A stretch of DNA of 8,016 bases from Rhodospirillaceae bacterium (GTDB taxonomy: Bacteria; Pseudomonadota; Alphaproteobacteria; DSM-16000; Inquilinaceae). Below the pieces are notes generated by a model, which saw only the letters and a list, made by a program, of their open reading frames with translations, was not told the DNA's origin and did not search any database. Every line of letters starts with the position of its first letter. Position 1 is the stretch's first letter. Shown piece by piece: positions 1 through 6,384 of this stretch. Location: the NCBI GenBank assembly GCA_020425485.1, contig JAGQRL010000353.1:1-8016 (forward strand), written 5' to 3'. The position numbers were made by a program, and so were the translations under genes.

Positions 1-668
1 TCGCCGGACGGGTGGTTGTGCACCATGATCACCGCACTGGCGTGCAGCTCCAGCGCCCGGCGCACCACCTCGCGCGGGTAGACCGGCGCGTGGTCGACGG
101 TGCCGCGCTGCTGCACCTCGTCGGCGATCAGAGTGTTGCGGCGATCGAGGAACAGCAGGCGGAACTGTTCGGCCGGCTGGTGCTTCAGGCACACCGACAG
201 GTAGTTGAGCAGCCGGTCCCAGGAGTTGAGGACGGGGCGGTTCATCACCTCGGCGCGCAGCATCCGCTGGGCCGCTGCCTGGACGACCTTGAGGGCCGCC
301 ACTGCCGCCAGGCCGAGGCCGCCGCGGCGTTCAAGCTGCACGGGGTCGGCGGCCAACAGCTCGCCCAGCCCGCCGAATTCGGCCAGAAGCTGCTTGGCCA
401 GCGGCTTCACGTCGCGCCGCGGGATGGCGGAAAACAGCAGCAGCTCCACCAGCTCGTAGTCGGCCACCGCATCCGCACCGCCGGCCACGAAGCGCTGGCG
501 CAGGCGTTCGCGATGCCCGGTGTTGAGCGAGGCGGCGTCGCGCACCTCCAAGGGTTCGCTTGGCAGCGGCTCGGCCGGGTTCGGCGGCGCAAGCGGCAGC
601 TCCGCTCCGGCAGCGGGTTCGGGCGTTTCGGGCGCCGGGGGATCGGCGGTGCGCCTGCGGCTGGCCAT
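1..668 (-). CDS. radC: RadC family protein (JAMM/MPN domain), 3' end cut by window edge
   Basis: RadC family protein, historically called a DNA repair protein although its actual role is unsettled. The first 222 residues are visible. Residues 1-50 are a Pro/Ala/Glu-rich, probably disordered leader. The RadC core then starts at GHRERLRQRF (51-60). A helix-hairpin-helix-like stretch lies around 91-135 (LLAEFGGLGELL and GGLGLAAVAALK). The MPN/JAMM domain follows from about 165, with the typical PREVV (198-202) and the metal-binding HNHPSG at 217-222 (His217 and His219). The window ends right after this motif, so the downstream Ser/Asp part and roughly the last 50 residues are missing. The ATG at 668 lies 18 nt after the map stop codon, with only a weak GGA-type ribosome site, and gives the usual alphaproteobacterial N-terminus. 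The gene is probably co-transcribed with map. Family assignment is secure; function in the cell is not. Confidence 0.93.
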   Translation of the reverse strand, partial: MASRRRTADPPAPETPEPAAGAELPLAPPNPAEPLPSEPLEVRDAASLNTGHRERLRQRFVAGGADAVADYELVELLLFSAIPRRDVKPLAKQLLAEFGGLGELLAADPVQLERRGGLGLAAVAALKVVQAAAQRMLRAEVMNRPVLNSWDRLLNYLSVCLKHQPAEQFRLLFLDRRNTLIADEVQQRGTVDHAPVYPREVVRRALELHASAVIMVHNHPSG

Positions 669-686
669 GGGCCCGTGGATCCGGCG

Positions 687-1550
687 TCAGGCGGAGGTGG
701 CCGGCACCAGGTCCGGAGAACCCGCCGGCACCGGGTAGGGGGGCTTGTCGTAGCCGAGCGGCGACAGGGTGAAGATCTCCACGCCGTCCTCGGTCACCGC
801 CACGGAATGCTCGAACTGGGCAGACAGGCTGCGGTCGCGCGTCACCGCGGTCCAGCCGTCCGACAGCACCTTGGCGTCGGGCCGGCCGGCATTCACCATC
901 GGCTCGATGGTGAAGAACATGCCGGGGCGCAGCACAGCACCTTCGCCCGGGCGGCCGAAATGCAGCACGCTGGGCGGCGCATGGAACACCCGGCCCAGGC
1001 CATGGCCGCAGAAATCGCGCACCACGGAAAAGCGGTGGCCTTCCACATAGCTTTGGATGGCGTGGCCGATATCGCCCAGGGTGGCGCCGGGCTTCACCAC
1101 CTCGATGCCGCGCATCATGGCGGTGTAGGTCACGTCGGTCAGCCGCTTGGCCTTCAGCGAAACCTTGTCGCCCACCAGGTACATGCGGCTGGTATCGCCG
1201 AACCAGCCGTCGAGGATCACCGTGACATCGATGTTGAGGATGTCGCCGTCCTGCAGGCGCCGCTCGCCGGGGATGCCGTGGCAGATGACGTGGTTGAGCG
1301 AGATGCACGACGACCGCGGATAGCCGCGGTACCCCAGCGTTGCCGGCACCGCGCCATGGTCGCGCATGAAGGCGTCGATCCGCCGGTCCAGCTCATCGGT
1401 GGTCACCCCGGCAACCGTATACTCGGTGATGTAATCGAGGACCATGGCGGCCAAGCGGCCAGCCTTGCGCATGCCCTCGAAGTCGTCGGGGTTGTGGATC
1501 TGGATCGTGTTTCCGCCCGATGCCTGGTCAGCTTGGTGTCTTGAAGTCAT
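687..1550 (-). CDS. map: Type I methionine aminopeptidase
   Basis: Cytosolic dinuclear metalloprotease that removes the initiator methionine from new proteins. The protein has 287 residues, slightly longer than the E. coli enzyme because of a short N-terminal leader and a Pro-rich tail. All expected active-site residues are visible: His91 in CHGIP, metal ligands Asp108 (LNIDV), Asp119 (FGDTS), His183 (GHGLG), Glu216 (TIEPM) and Glu247 (QFEHS). There is no zinc-finger extension, so it is a type Ia-like form. The ATG at 1550 is chosen because family similarity begins at about residue 15 (TIQIHNPDDFEGMRKAG). An upstream in-frame ATG at 1640 would run into the end of sfsA and add residues unlike the family. 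No clear Shine-Dalgarno sequence precedes 1550. The gene sits 28 nt after sfsA and 18 nt before radC, so it is probably in one operon with both. Confidence 0.97.
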   Translation of the reverse strand: MTSRHQADQASGGNTIQIHNPDDFEGMRKAGRLAAMVLDYITEYTVAGVTTDELDRRIDAFMRDHGAVPATLGYRGYPRSSCISLNHVICHGIPGERRLQDGDILNIDVTVILDGWFGDTSRMYLVGDKVSLKAKRLTDVTYTAMMRGIEVVKPGATLGDIGHAIQSYVEGHRFSVVRDFCGHGLGRVFHAPPSVLHFGRPGEGAVLRPGMFFTIEPMVNAGRPDAKVLSDGWTAVTRDRSLSAQFEHSVAVTEDGVEIFTLSPLGYDKPPYPVPAGSPDLVPATSA

Positions 1551-1578
1551 ATCGTCGGTCGATTGCCATTTGTTGAAC

Positions 1579-2292
1579 TTATACCACCACGGAAAGTGGG
1601 CGCGATACCGCAATCCCCGATGGCTGCACGTCGCACCCATAGCAAAGGAACTCTACGCCGGCGGCTGCGGCGGCTTTGGCCCCTGCGGCGTAGACGGGAT
1701 CGAGGTCGTCCGCCAGGCGGAAATGATCGCAATCCGCCCGCTGCACGATGTACAGCAGCACCGCCCGCATGCCGGCCGCGCACACCCCGGAAAGCGCGCC
1801 CAGATGCTTGGCGCCGCGGGCGGTCACGCAGTCGGGGAACTCCGCGGCGGTGGGGTGGGGGCCGTGGGGCCGCCGCAGATGCACGTTCTTCACCTCCACA
1901 TAGCAGTCCGGCCGCTCGGCGTGGCCGAGCAGCAGATCGACCCGGCTGTTGACGGCATACGGCACCTCGCGGCGCAGGGCGGTGTAGCCGGCGAGCGGCG
2001 CCACGGTGCCGGCAAGGATGGCTTCTTCGGCCAGGCGGTTGGGCCGGCCGGTGTGGATGCCCACCAGGGTGCCGTCGGCCTCCACCAGCTCCAGCGTGTG
2101 GGCGAGCTTGCGCCGCGGATTGCCGGAGTGCGACAGCCACACCCTGAGCCCCGGTGCCGACAGCCCCATCATGGAACCGGAATTGGGGCAGTGGGCCGTC
2201 ACCTCGCCGCCGCCGTCCAGCGCCACGTCGGCCAGGAACCGCTTGTAGCGCCGGAGGAGACGGCCGGGGATCAGCGGAGCCGGCAGGTCCAT
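1579..2292 (-). CDS. sfsA: SfsA family protein (sugar fermentation stimulation protein homologue)
   Basis: SfsA family protein of 237 residues, close to the E. coli length. The name comes from an E. coli maltose-metabolism phenotype; its biochemical role is not firmly known. Visible family motifs are HCPNSGSM (34-41), SRVDLLL (116-122), YVEVKNVHL (131-139) and FPDCVTARGAKHL (152-164). Asp119, Glu133 and Lys135 form a PD-(D/E)xK-nuclease-like arrangement, and the N-terminal part (about 12-70) resembles the OB-like nucleic-acid-binding half of the family. These suggest nucleic-acid binding or cleavage, which is inference. The ATG at 2292 is the only reasonable start; no other start codon lies in frame upstream before a stop. 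Its ribosome site is weak (AGG about 9 nt upstream). It lies 28 nt after the M16 gene and 28 nt before map, and the stop is TAA. The sfsA-map pairing is, to my knowledge, common in alphaproteobacteria. Confidence 0.95.
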   Translation of the reverse strand: MDLPAPLIPGRLLRRYKRFLADVALDGGGEVTAHCPNSGSMMGLSAPGLRVWLSHSGNPRRKLAHTLELVEADGTLVGIHTGRPNRLAEEAILAGTVAPLAGYTALRREVPYAVNSRVDLLLGHAERPDCYVEVKNVHLRRPHGPHPTAAEFPDCVTARGAKHLGALSGVCAAGMRAVLLYIVQRADCDHFRLADDLDPVYAAGAKAAAAAGVEFLCYGCDVQPSGIAVSRPLSVVV

Positions 2293-2320
2293 GGTGCAGC
2301 CTGGGAGGGCGCGGCGGCCC

Positions 2321-3757
2321 TCACAGCGTCGGCTCCAGGGAGAGTTCGCGGGCCTGCAGCTCCTGGCCGTTCATCACCACGTCCGGCTCGAAACCGTCCA
2401 CCGGCGGGCCGGCCACCAGAATGGTCATGGCGTCGGGCGTCAGCCGTTCGCGCGCCACCCGGTTCACCTGATCGAGCGTCACCGCGGCGATGCGGCGGTT
2501 GCGCTCGTCCAGATAGTCGATGCCGAGGTCCTGGACCTGCATGCCTTCCAGGGTGCCGGCGATATCGCCGGTCGAGCTGAGCCCGAGCGGGAACGAGCCG
2601 GTGAGGTAGGTGATGGCGTCGTCCAGCTCCTCCTGGGTCACCCCGTCGTCGCGCACCCGCGTCACCTCCGCCAGCGTGGCGTCGAGCGCCTCGGGCACGC
2701 TGGCCGGCGAGGTCGACGCGGCGATCACCCATTGCTGGGTGGCTTCGTAGTCGTAGAGCCCGCTGAAGATCCCGTAGGTCAGCCCGCGGGTCTGGCGCAC
2801 GTCGCGGGCAAGACGGGAGGTCAGGGAGCCGCCGCCCAGGATGTGGTTCAGCACCACGGCGGCATAGTAGTCGGGATCGTCGCGGGCGATGCCGTTCTGC
2901 ACCATCAGCACCTGGCTCTGGGCGCCGTCGCGCTCGATCAGCACACGCGTGCCGGCGGCCCCCGGCGGCTGGTGGGCCGGCACGGTCTGGCTGCCGCTGG
3001 CCGGCAGGTCGCCGAACACCTCGTCGAGCCGGCGGCCGAGTTCCTCCGGCGTGATATCGCCGGCCACGCCGATCACCAGGGTGTCGCGGGTGAAGGTGCG
3101 GTTCACATAGGCGTGCAGGTCGTCCGCCGTGATGGCGTTCACCGTGGCCACCGTGCCGCGCGACGACTGGCGGTAGGGATGCTCGGGATAGGCCAGATCG
3201 TAGAACGCCCGCCAGGTGAACCAGGACGGGTTGGCGACGTTGTCGCGGATATCGGCCAGCACGGCGGCGCGCATGCGCTCCACCGGCACCGCGTCGAAGC
3301 GCGGGGCGGTGAGCGCCAGGTGCAGCAGCTCGAACGCGTCGTCGGCGTATTCGGTGGTGGTGCGCAGGTCGACGGAGAAGCGGTCCTGGCCGTCGCTGAA
3401 CCACATGCGCGTGCCGGTTTCCGATTCGCGGCGCTGGAAGGTTTCGCTGTCCAGGTCGCCGGCCCCTTCGTCCAGCAGGTAGGAGGTGAGGTTGGCCAGC
3501 CCGGCCAGGTTCTCCGGGTCGCTGCCGTTGCCGCCGGCGAACGAGGCCGACAGGGCGATCACCGGCACCGCGTGGGCTTCCACCAGCCAGGCTTCGATGC
3601 CGCCGGGGCTGACCACCCGCTCCACCTCCGTGGCGGCGGCGGGGGCGATGGGGCGCAGCACCAGGGTGCAGGCCACGGCCAGAACGGCGATGGCGCTGCC
3701 GCGGCCGACAGCGCGGCGGATGCTGGTGCGTAAGGCGGCGGGGCGCAGGGCGCTCAT
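2321..3757 (-). CDS. Secreted M16 peptidase-like protein lacking the zinc site (R/Y-type partner subunit)
   Basis: M16 (insulinase/pitrilysin) superfamily protein of 478 residues with two M16 half-domains (about 45-235 and 260-450). The N-terminus has Arg-rich residues, then a hydrophobic stretch (about 21-34) and a likely signal peptidase I site after APAAA (39-43), so it is predicted to be exported to the periplasm. The inverted zinc motif HxxEH is absent: aligned on the preceding Gly, the first His is Asn89, the Glu is Ser92 and the second His is Tyr93. The C-terminal half retains the Arg/Tyr segment typical of M16B enzymes (SRLARDVRQTRGLTY, 314-328, with Arg321 and Tyr328), which the upstream M16 protein has lost. 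The pattern fits the non-zinc subunit of a heterodimeric M16B protease, with substrate contacts supplied in trans. The ATG at 3757 overlaps the stop of the upstream M16 gene (ATGA) and has GGAG 7 nt upstream. An independent non-catalytic role cannot be excluded. Confidence 0.92.
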   Translation of the reverse strand: MSALRPAALRTSIRRAVGRGSAIAVLAVACTLVLRPIAPAAATEVERVVSPGGIEAWLVEAHAVPVIALSASFAGGNGSDPENLAGLANLTSYLLDEGAGDLDSETFQRRESETGTRMWFSDGQDRFSVDLRTTTEYADDAFELLHLALTAPRFDAVPVERMRAAVLADIRDNVANPSWFTWRAFYDLAYPEHPYRQSSRGTVATVNAITADDLHAYVNRTFTRDTLVIGVAGDITPEELGRRLDEVFGDLPASGSQTVPAHQPPGAAGTRVLIERDGAQSQVLMVQNGIARDDPDYYAAVVLNHILGGGSLTSRLARDVRQTRGLTYGIFSGLYDYEATQQWVIAASTSPASVPEALDATLAEVTRVRDDGVTQEELDDAITYLTGSFPLGLSSTGDIAGTLEGMQVQDLGIDYLDERNRRIAAVTLDQVNRVARERLTPDAMTILVAGPPVDGFEPDVVMNGQELQARELSLEPTL

Positions 3758-5142
3758 TGGATCACTCCGGGGATCACGGGGCCGCCGCCGCCGCTGGCCA
3801 TGCGCGGGGCATCGCCTTCGCGCTGCAGCCAGCCGGTCACCGACTGGTCGAGGTTGAGCACCTGGCGGGCCGCTGCCATCACGTCGTCCACCGTCACCGC
3901 GGCGATGCGGTCGGGCCACGCCTGCACGTCGTCCAGGGTCTGGCCGATGGCCAGGGCTGCCCCCACCATGCGGGCGGCCCCGCCGATGCTGTCGCGGGCA
4001 TACACGGCGTCGATCTGCAGGCGGTCGCGGGCGGCGGCCACCTCCTCTTCGGTCACGCCGTCGGTGAGCAGGCGGGCGATTTCCGCATCCATCGCCTGGC
4101 CCAGCTCCTCCAGCGAGACGCCGTCGCGCGGGGTGGCATAGAGGCCGAACTGGGAGGGGCCGACGGTGCCGGCCGAATAGAACGAGCCCGCACCCACCGC
4201 GACGCCCTGTTCCACCACCAGGCTGCGGTAGAGCCGGCTGGTGAGCGAGCCGCCGAACAGGTCGTTCAGCACCTGCAGCGCATAGGGCGCCACCGGATCG
4301 TCGCTGGTGATGTAGCCGGGCGCCACGTAGTAGCGCAGCCATTCTTCCTGCTGCACATCGGGATGGGCGAGGGTGACCAGGCGGGGGGCGAACTGCGCCG
4401 GCTCGCTGACGCGGTGGCGCTCCGGGTCGGGGCCCGCGGGGATGGTGCCGAAGGCGGCTTCCACCATGGGGCGCAGGGTTTCCGCATCGATATCGCCGGC
4501 GACCACCACGATGGCGTTGTTGGGCACATACCAGCGGTCCAGCACCTCGCGCGCCACGTCCGCGTTGAGGTTGGCCACCTCCTGCTCCCAGCCGATGATC
4601 GGCGTGCCGTAGGGGTAGTGCTGGTAGAGGGCCGCCATCATCTGCTCGCCGAGCCGGCCGGAGGGATCGTTGTCGATGCGCTCCAGGCGCTCCTGCATCA
4701 CCACGTCGCGTTCCACCAGCGCGCGCGCATCGGTGACGGAGAGGTCGCGCATGCGGTCGGCTTCCAGCTCCAGCATCAGCGGCAGCCGGTCGACGGCGAT
4801 CGCCTGGTGATAGGCGGTGTAGTCCCAGCTCGTGAACGCGTTCTGGACGCCGCCGTTGCGCGCAACGATCTGCATCAGCTCGCCTTCGGGATGCTCCTCG
4901 GTGCCGAGGAACATGAGGTGTTCCAGATAGTGGGCGATGCCCGAGCTTCCCACCGGATCGTCCGCAGCCCCGACGCGGTACCAGACCATGTTGGTCACCA
5001 CCGGGGCGAGCCGGTTGGTGACCACCACCACCTGCAGCCCGTTGTCGAGCGTGAAGGTCTCCGCGTCGAACACATCGGCGCGGGCCGGCAGAGCCGCGCC
5101 AAGAAACAGCGCGCAGACCAGCAGTCGGGAAACGCGGTGCAT
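3754..5142 (-). CDS. Secreted M16 zinc metallopeptidase (catalytic subunit type)
   Basis: M16B-type zinc protease of 462 residues. A clear signal peptide (residues 1-22, MHRVSRLLVC..., hydrophobic core, ending ALPARA) predicts export to the periplasm. The N-terminal half (about 28-225) holds the inverted zinc motif HYLEH at 71-75 (His71, Glu74 catalytic base, His75). The distal zinc ligand is expected in VVMQERLE (147-154), most likely Glu151. The second M16 half-domain spans about 250-440. Its SRLYRSLVVEQGVAV segment (302-316) has Val309 and Val316 where the partner protein has Arg321 and Tyr328, so the R/Y pair of self-sufficient M16B enzymes is missing. A Gly-rich tail ends the protein. 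The ATG at 5142 is supported by a ribosome site and by the signal peptide starting there; an in-frame start at 5250 would bury the signal sequence. The natural substrate is unknown; clearance of peptides or misfolded envelope proteins is a guess. Confidence 0.95.
   Translation of the reverse strand: MHRVSRLLVCALFLGAALPARADVFDAETFTLDNGLQVVVVTNRLAPVVTNMVWYRVGAADDPVGSSGIAHYLEHLMFLGTEEHPEGELMQIVARNGGVQNAFTSWDYTAYHQAIAVDRLPLMLELEADRMRDLSVTDARALVERDVVMQERLERIDNDPSGRLGEQMMAALYQHYPYGTPIIGWEQEVANLNADVAREVLDRWYVPNNAIVVVAGDIDAETLRPMVEAAFGTIPAGPDPERHRVSEPAQFAPRLVTLAHPDVQQEEWLRYYVAPGYITSDDPVAPYALQVLNDLFGGSLTSRLYRSLVVEQGVAVGAGSFYSAGTVGPSQFGLYATPRDGVSLEELGQAMDAEIARLLTDGVTEEEVAAARDRLQIDAVYARDSIGGAARMVGAALAIGQTLDDVQAWPDRIAAVTVDDVMAAARQVLNLDQSVTGWLQREGDAPRMASGGGGPVIPGVIQ
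3755..3768 (-). promoter_or_regulatory. Ribosome binding site and ATGA overlap between the two M16 genes
   Basis: On the minus strand GGAG (3768-3765) precedes the ATG at 3757 by 7 nt. This ATG overlaps the TGA of the upstream M16 gene as ATGA (3757-3754). The site fixes the start of the second M16 gene and suggests translational coupling, consistent with two subunits made in equal amounts. The coupling is inferred from the layout. Confidence 0.8.
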
Positions 5143-5147
5143 CGAGA

Positions 5148-5157
5148 TCCCACCCTT
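5148..5157 (-). promoter_or_regulatory. Ribosome binding site of the zinc M16 peptidase gene
   Basis: Minus-strand AAGGGTGGGA lies 5 nt upstream of the ATG at 5142 and offers two purine-rich cores (AAGGG and GGGA). It supports 5142 over the longer in-frame start at 5250. Confidence 0.7.
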
Positions 5158-5168
5158 GTTGCGAATAG

Positions 5169-5181
5169 GCTGATGTTCAGC
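5169..5181 (-). other. Small inverted repeat (5-bp stem, 3-nt loop) in the M16 leader
   Basis: Perfect GCTGA / TCAGC arms (5169-5173 and 5177-5181) flank a 3-nt loop. It lies 27 nt before the M16 start and directly next to the larger hairpin at 5182-5200. Alone it could be chance; it is listed because it is the third inverted repeat in the same spacer. Confidence 0.35.
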
Positions 5182-5200
5182 GGAGGCCAAACTGGCCCCC
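5182..5200 (-). other. Hairpin in the M16 leader (8-bp stem with one G-U pair)
   Basis: In the minus-strand transcript GGGGGCCA (5200-5193) can pair with UGGCCUCC (5189-5182) around a GUU loop, with one G-U pair at 5198/5184. No T-run follows on the minus strand, so it is not a classical intrinsic terminator. It may be an mRNA structure or processing element. Confidence 0.5.
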
Positions 5201-5222
5201 GTCCGTGGCAGCACTGCGGCAG

Positions 5223-5244
5223 CCGAGGGTGCGGACACCCTCGG
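5223..5244 (-). other. Perfect 9-bp hairpin with UCCG loop downstream of the DUF3035 gene
   Basis: CCGAGGGTG and CACCCTCGG form a perfect 9-bp stem with a 4-nt loop, read as UCCG in the minus-strand RNA, which is a UNCG-family loop although the closing pair is G-C. It starts 32 nt after the stop of the DUF3035 lipoprotein gene. No T-tract follows (the next bases are CTGCCGCAG), so it looks more like a 3'-end stabiliser, processing signal or weak attenuator than a canonical terminator. Confidence 0.6.
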
Positions 5245-5276
5245 GCCCAAGCGGCACGTTTGCGGCGCGCCGGCGA

Positions 5277-5885
5277 TCAGAACGGGATCAGCGAGCCCAG
5301 ATCGTCCAACAGGCTGCCGCCGGAGGACCGCCGCTCGATGGTCGGCACGTCGCCGCTGTTGATCGGCTCGCCGAGGGCCGTGGTGCGCGACAGGCGCTGG
5401 CTTTCCGCCGTCGGGTCCACCACCGAACCGGGCAGCGGCGGCGACTGCCAGAACAGCAGGTCGTCGACGAAGCTGGAGTTGGCGCGCAGCAGGTCGTCGC
5501 TCTCCAGGTCCACGGTGCGGCGGATATCGGGATCGACACCGCCGGGGGTGGCCTGGGTGATCAGCGCGGCTTCGGCCGCACTGGCCGCAACGGGCACCGC
5601 CACCTCGCCACTGCGGCCGCCCAGGGCGTTGACCGCCAGGTCGCGCGGTGCGGTTTCCTGGGGGCGCGGCGCGCCGGGGGTCGGCGGGCGCAGATCGAAG
5701 CTCGGCGGCACCGAGAGGGGTGCGCGCGAGGCGACGCGGAATTCATCGGGTGTGTTGCGGGTGAGGCCGAAGGCTTCCCGCGCCTGATCGCAGCCGGTCA
5801 GTGCCAGCACCGCACCCATCAGCCCGATGGCCAGTGCACCGGCGCGACCGGTGACGATCTGGGCACGACGATTCGTTGCACTCAC
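5277..5885 (-). CDS. DUF3035 family lipoprotein (BamF-type)
   Basis: Predicted lipoprotein of 202 residues. A basic N-terminus and hydrophobic stretch (about 10-31) end in the lipobox LTGC with Cys32 as the lipidated residue; Asp33 follows, but that rule for inner-membrane retention is from E. coli and may not hold here. The mature part has the family signature NTPDEFRVASRAPLSVPP (44-61), then FDLRPPTPG, then a second conserved block around DIRRTVDLESDDLLRANSSF and DDLLFWQSP. The rest is low-complexity and Pro/Ala-rich, probably extended or disordered. As I recall, this is the family to which Caulobacter BamF, a lipoprotein of the outer-membrane beta-barrel assembly machine, has been assigned; that role is by family and unproven here. 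The start is GTG at 5885, with a strong Shine-Dalgarno sequence, overlapping the lspA stop as GTGA. LspA, encoded just upstream, would cleave this protein's signal peptide. Confidence 0.88.
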   Translation of the reverse strand: MSATNRRAQIVTGRAGALAIGLMGAVLALTGCDQAREAFGLTRNTPDEFRVASRAPLSVPPSFDLRPPTPGAPRPQETAPRDLAVNALGGRSGEVAVPVAASAAEAALITQATPGGVDPDIRRTVDLESDDLLRANSSFVDDLLFWQSPPLPGSVVDPTAESQRLSRTTALGEPINSGDVPTIERRSSGGSLLDDLGSLIPF

Positions 5886-6370
5886 TTCGTATCCTCCCCT
5901 TCCGCGGACCGCCGGGGCTGCGGGGTGAGCAGGCCGTCGAGCAGGAGATAGGCGACACCCAGCACGATGGCACTATCGGCCACATTGAATGCGGGCCAAT
6001 GCCACTGTGCCACATGAAAATCAAGGAAGTCGAACACTGCGCCGAAGCGCACCCGATCGACCACGTTGCCGATGGCCCCGCCCATGATGGCGCCGATGGC
6101 AAGCTGCACCCCGATCCGCTCGACCCGCCGCAGCCAGACCAGCAGGGCGACCACGACAACCAGGGATATGCCGGACAGGATCATGGCGCTGGAGTCGCCG
6201 AAGTCCGACAGCATGCCGAAGCTGACGCCGCGGTTCCACACCACCACCAGATTGAAGAAGCCGGTCAGCTCGAGCATCCCGCCATGGCCGGTGAGCAGGG
6301 CGAGGACGCCCAGCTTGGTCGCCTGGTCGACCAGCAGGAGGAAGGCGGCGAACAGCAGCCCCGTGCGCAT
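5882..6370 (-). CDS. lspA: Lipoprotein signal peptidase (signal peptidase II)
   Basis: Inner-membrane aspartic protease that cleaves the signal peptide of prolipoproteins after lipidation of the +1 cysteine. The protein has 162 residues, the usual length. Family motifs in order are LVDQATK (13-19), NLVVVWNRGVSFGML (40-54), IGNVVDR (100-106) with catalytic Asp105, FDFLDFH (113-119), and FNVADSAI (128-135) with catalytic Asp132. Four hydrophobic segments (about 4-25, 60-80, 87-104 and 131-149) match the four-helix topology. The ATG at 6370 lies 14 nt after the ileS stop with AGGGG 6 nt upstream. ileS-lspA adjacency is widespread in proteobacteria, and the pair is probably co-transcribed. The 3' end overlaps the start of a lipoprotein gene. 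No key residue is missing. Confidence 0.97.
   Translation of the reverse strand: MRTGLLFAAFLLLVDQATKLGVLALLTGHGGMLELTGFFNLVVVWNRGVSFGMLSDFGDSSAMILSGISLVVVVALLVWLRRVERIGVQLAIGAIMGGAIGNVVDRVRFGAVFDFLDFHVAQWHWPAFNVADSAIVLGVAYLLLDGLLTPQPRRSAEGEDTK
5886..5900 (-). promoter_or_regulatory. Strong ribosome binding site deciding the GTG start of the DUF3035 gene
   Basis: Minus-strand AGGGGAGGA (5900-5892) contains GGAGG 7 nt before the GTG at 5885. It is the best Shine-Dalgarno match in the window and lies inside the last codons of lspA, which supports the non-ATG start and the 4-nt GTGA overlap. Confidence 0.85.
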
Positions 6371-6384
6371 GGCCCGCCCCTGGC

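Larger units (their letters stand above)
5143..5276 (-). promoter_or_regulatory. 134-nt spacer between lipoprotein gene and M16 pair; possible leader/promoter region
   Basis: This is the only gap over 30 nt between genes in the window. It holds three successive inverted repeats and the M16 ribosome site. I cannot identify convincing -35/-10 boxes. If the M16 pair has its own promoter it is most likely here; that is inferred from spacing only. Confidence 0.35.

Noticed and set aside
12..1544. Plus-strand open frame of 510 codons opposite radC and map
   Set aside because: It is antisense to two confidently identified genes, is rich in His/Gln/Arg/Gly without any recognisable domain, and is explained by strong GC bias at third codon positions of the minus-strand genes.
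1551..1640. Longer start at 1640 for map
   Set aside because: The extra 30 residues overlap the sfsA coding end and do not resemble the family N-terminus.
3665..3671. Lipobox at Cys30 of the second M16 protein
   Set aside because: Position -3 is Ala rather than Leu/Val/Ile, the cysteine is followed by hydrophobic residues, and a standard signal peptidase I site (APAAA) follows about 13 residues later.
2291..3733. Plus-strand open frame of 480 codons opposite the second M16 gene
   Set aside because: Same GC-bias shadow; composition and lack of motifs do not resemble a real protein.
5223..5244. Intrinsic (Rho-independent) terminator after the lipoprotein gene
   Set aside because: The stem is convincing but no T-run follows on the minus strand, so I list it only as a hairpin.
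5143..5250. Longer start at 5250 for the zinc M16 peptidase
   Set aside because: It would bury an otherwise perfect signal peptide behind 36 residues and encode the hairpin region; the ATG at 5142 has its own ribosome site.
3757..5787. Plus-strand open frame of 676 codons opposite the zinc M16 gene and the lipoprotein gene
   Set aside because: It mirrors real genes on the other strand, has low-complexity His/Gly/Ala-rich composition, and crosses the intergenic spacer with no sign of a domain.
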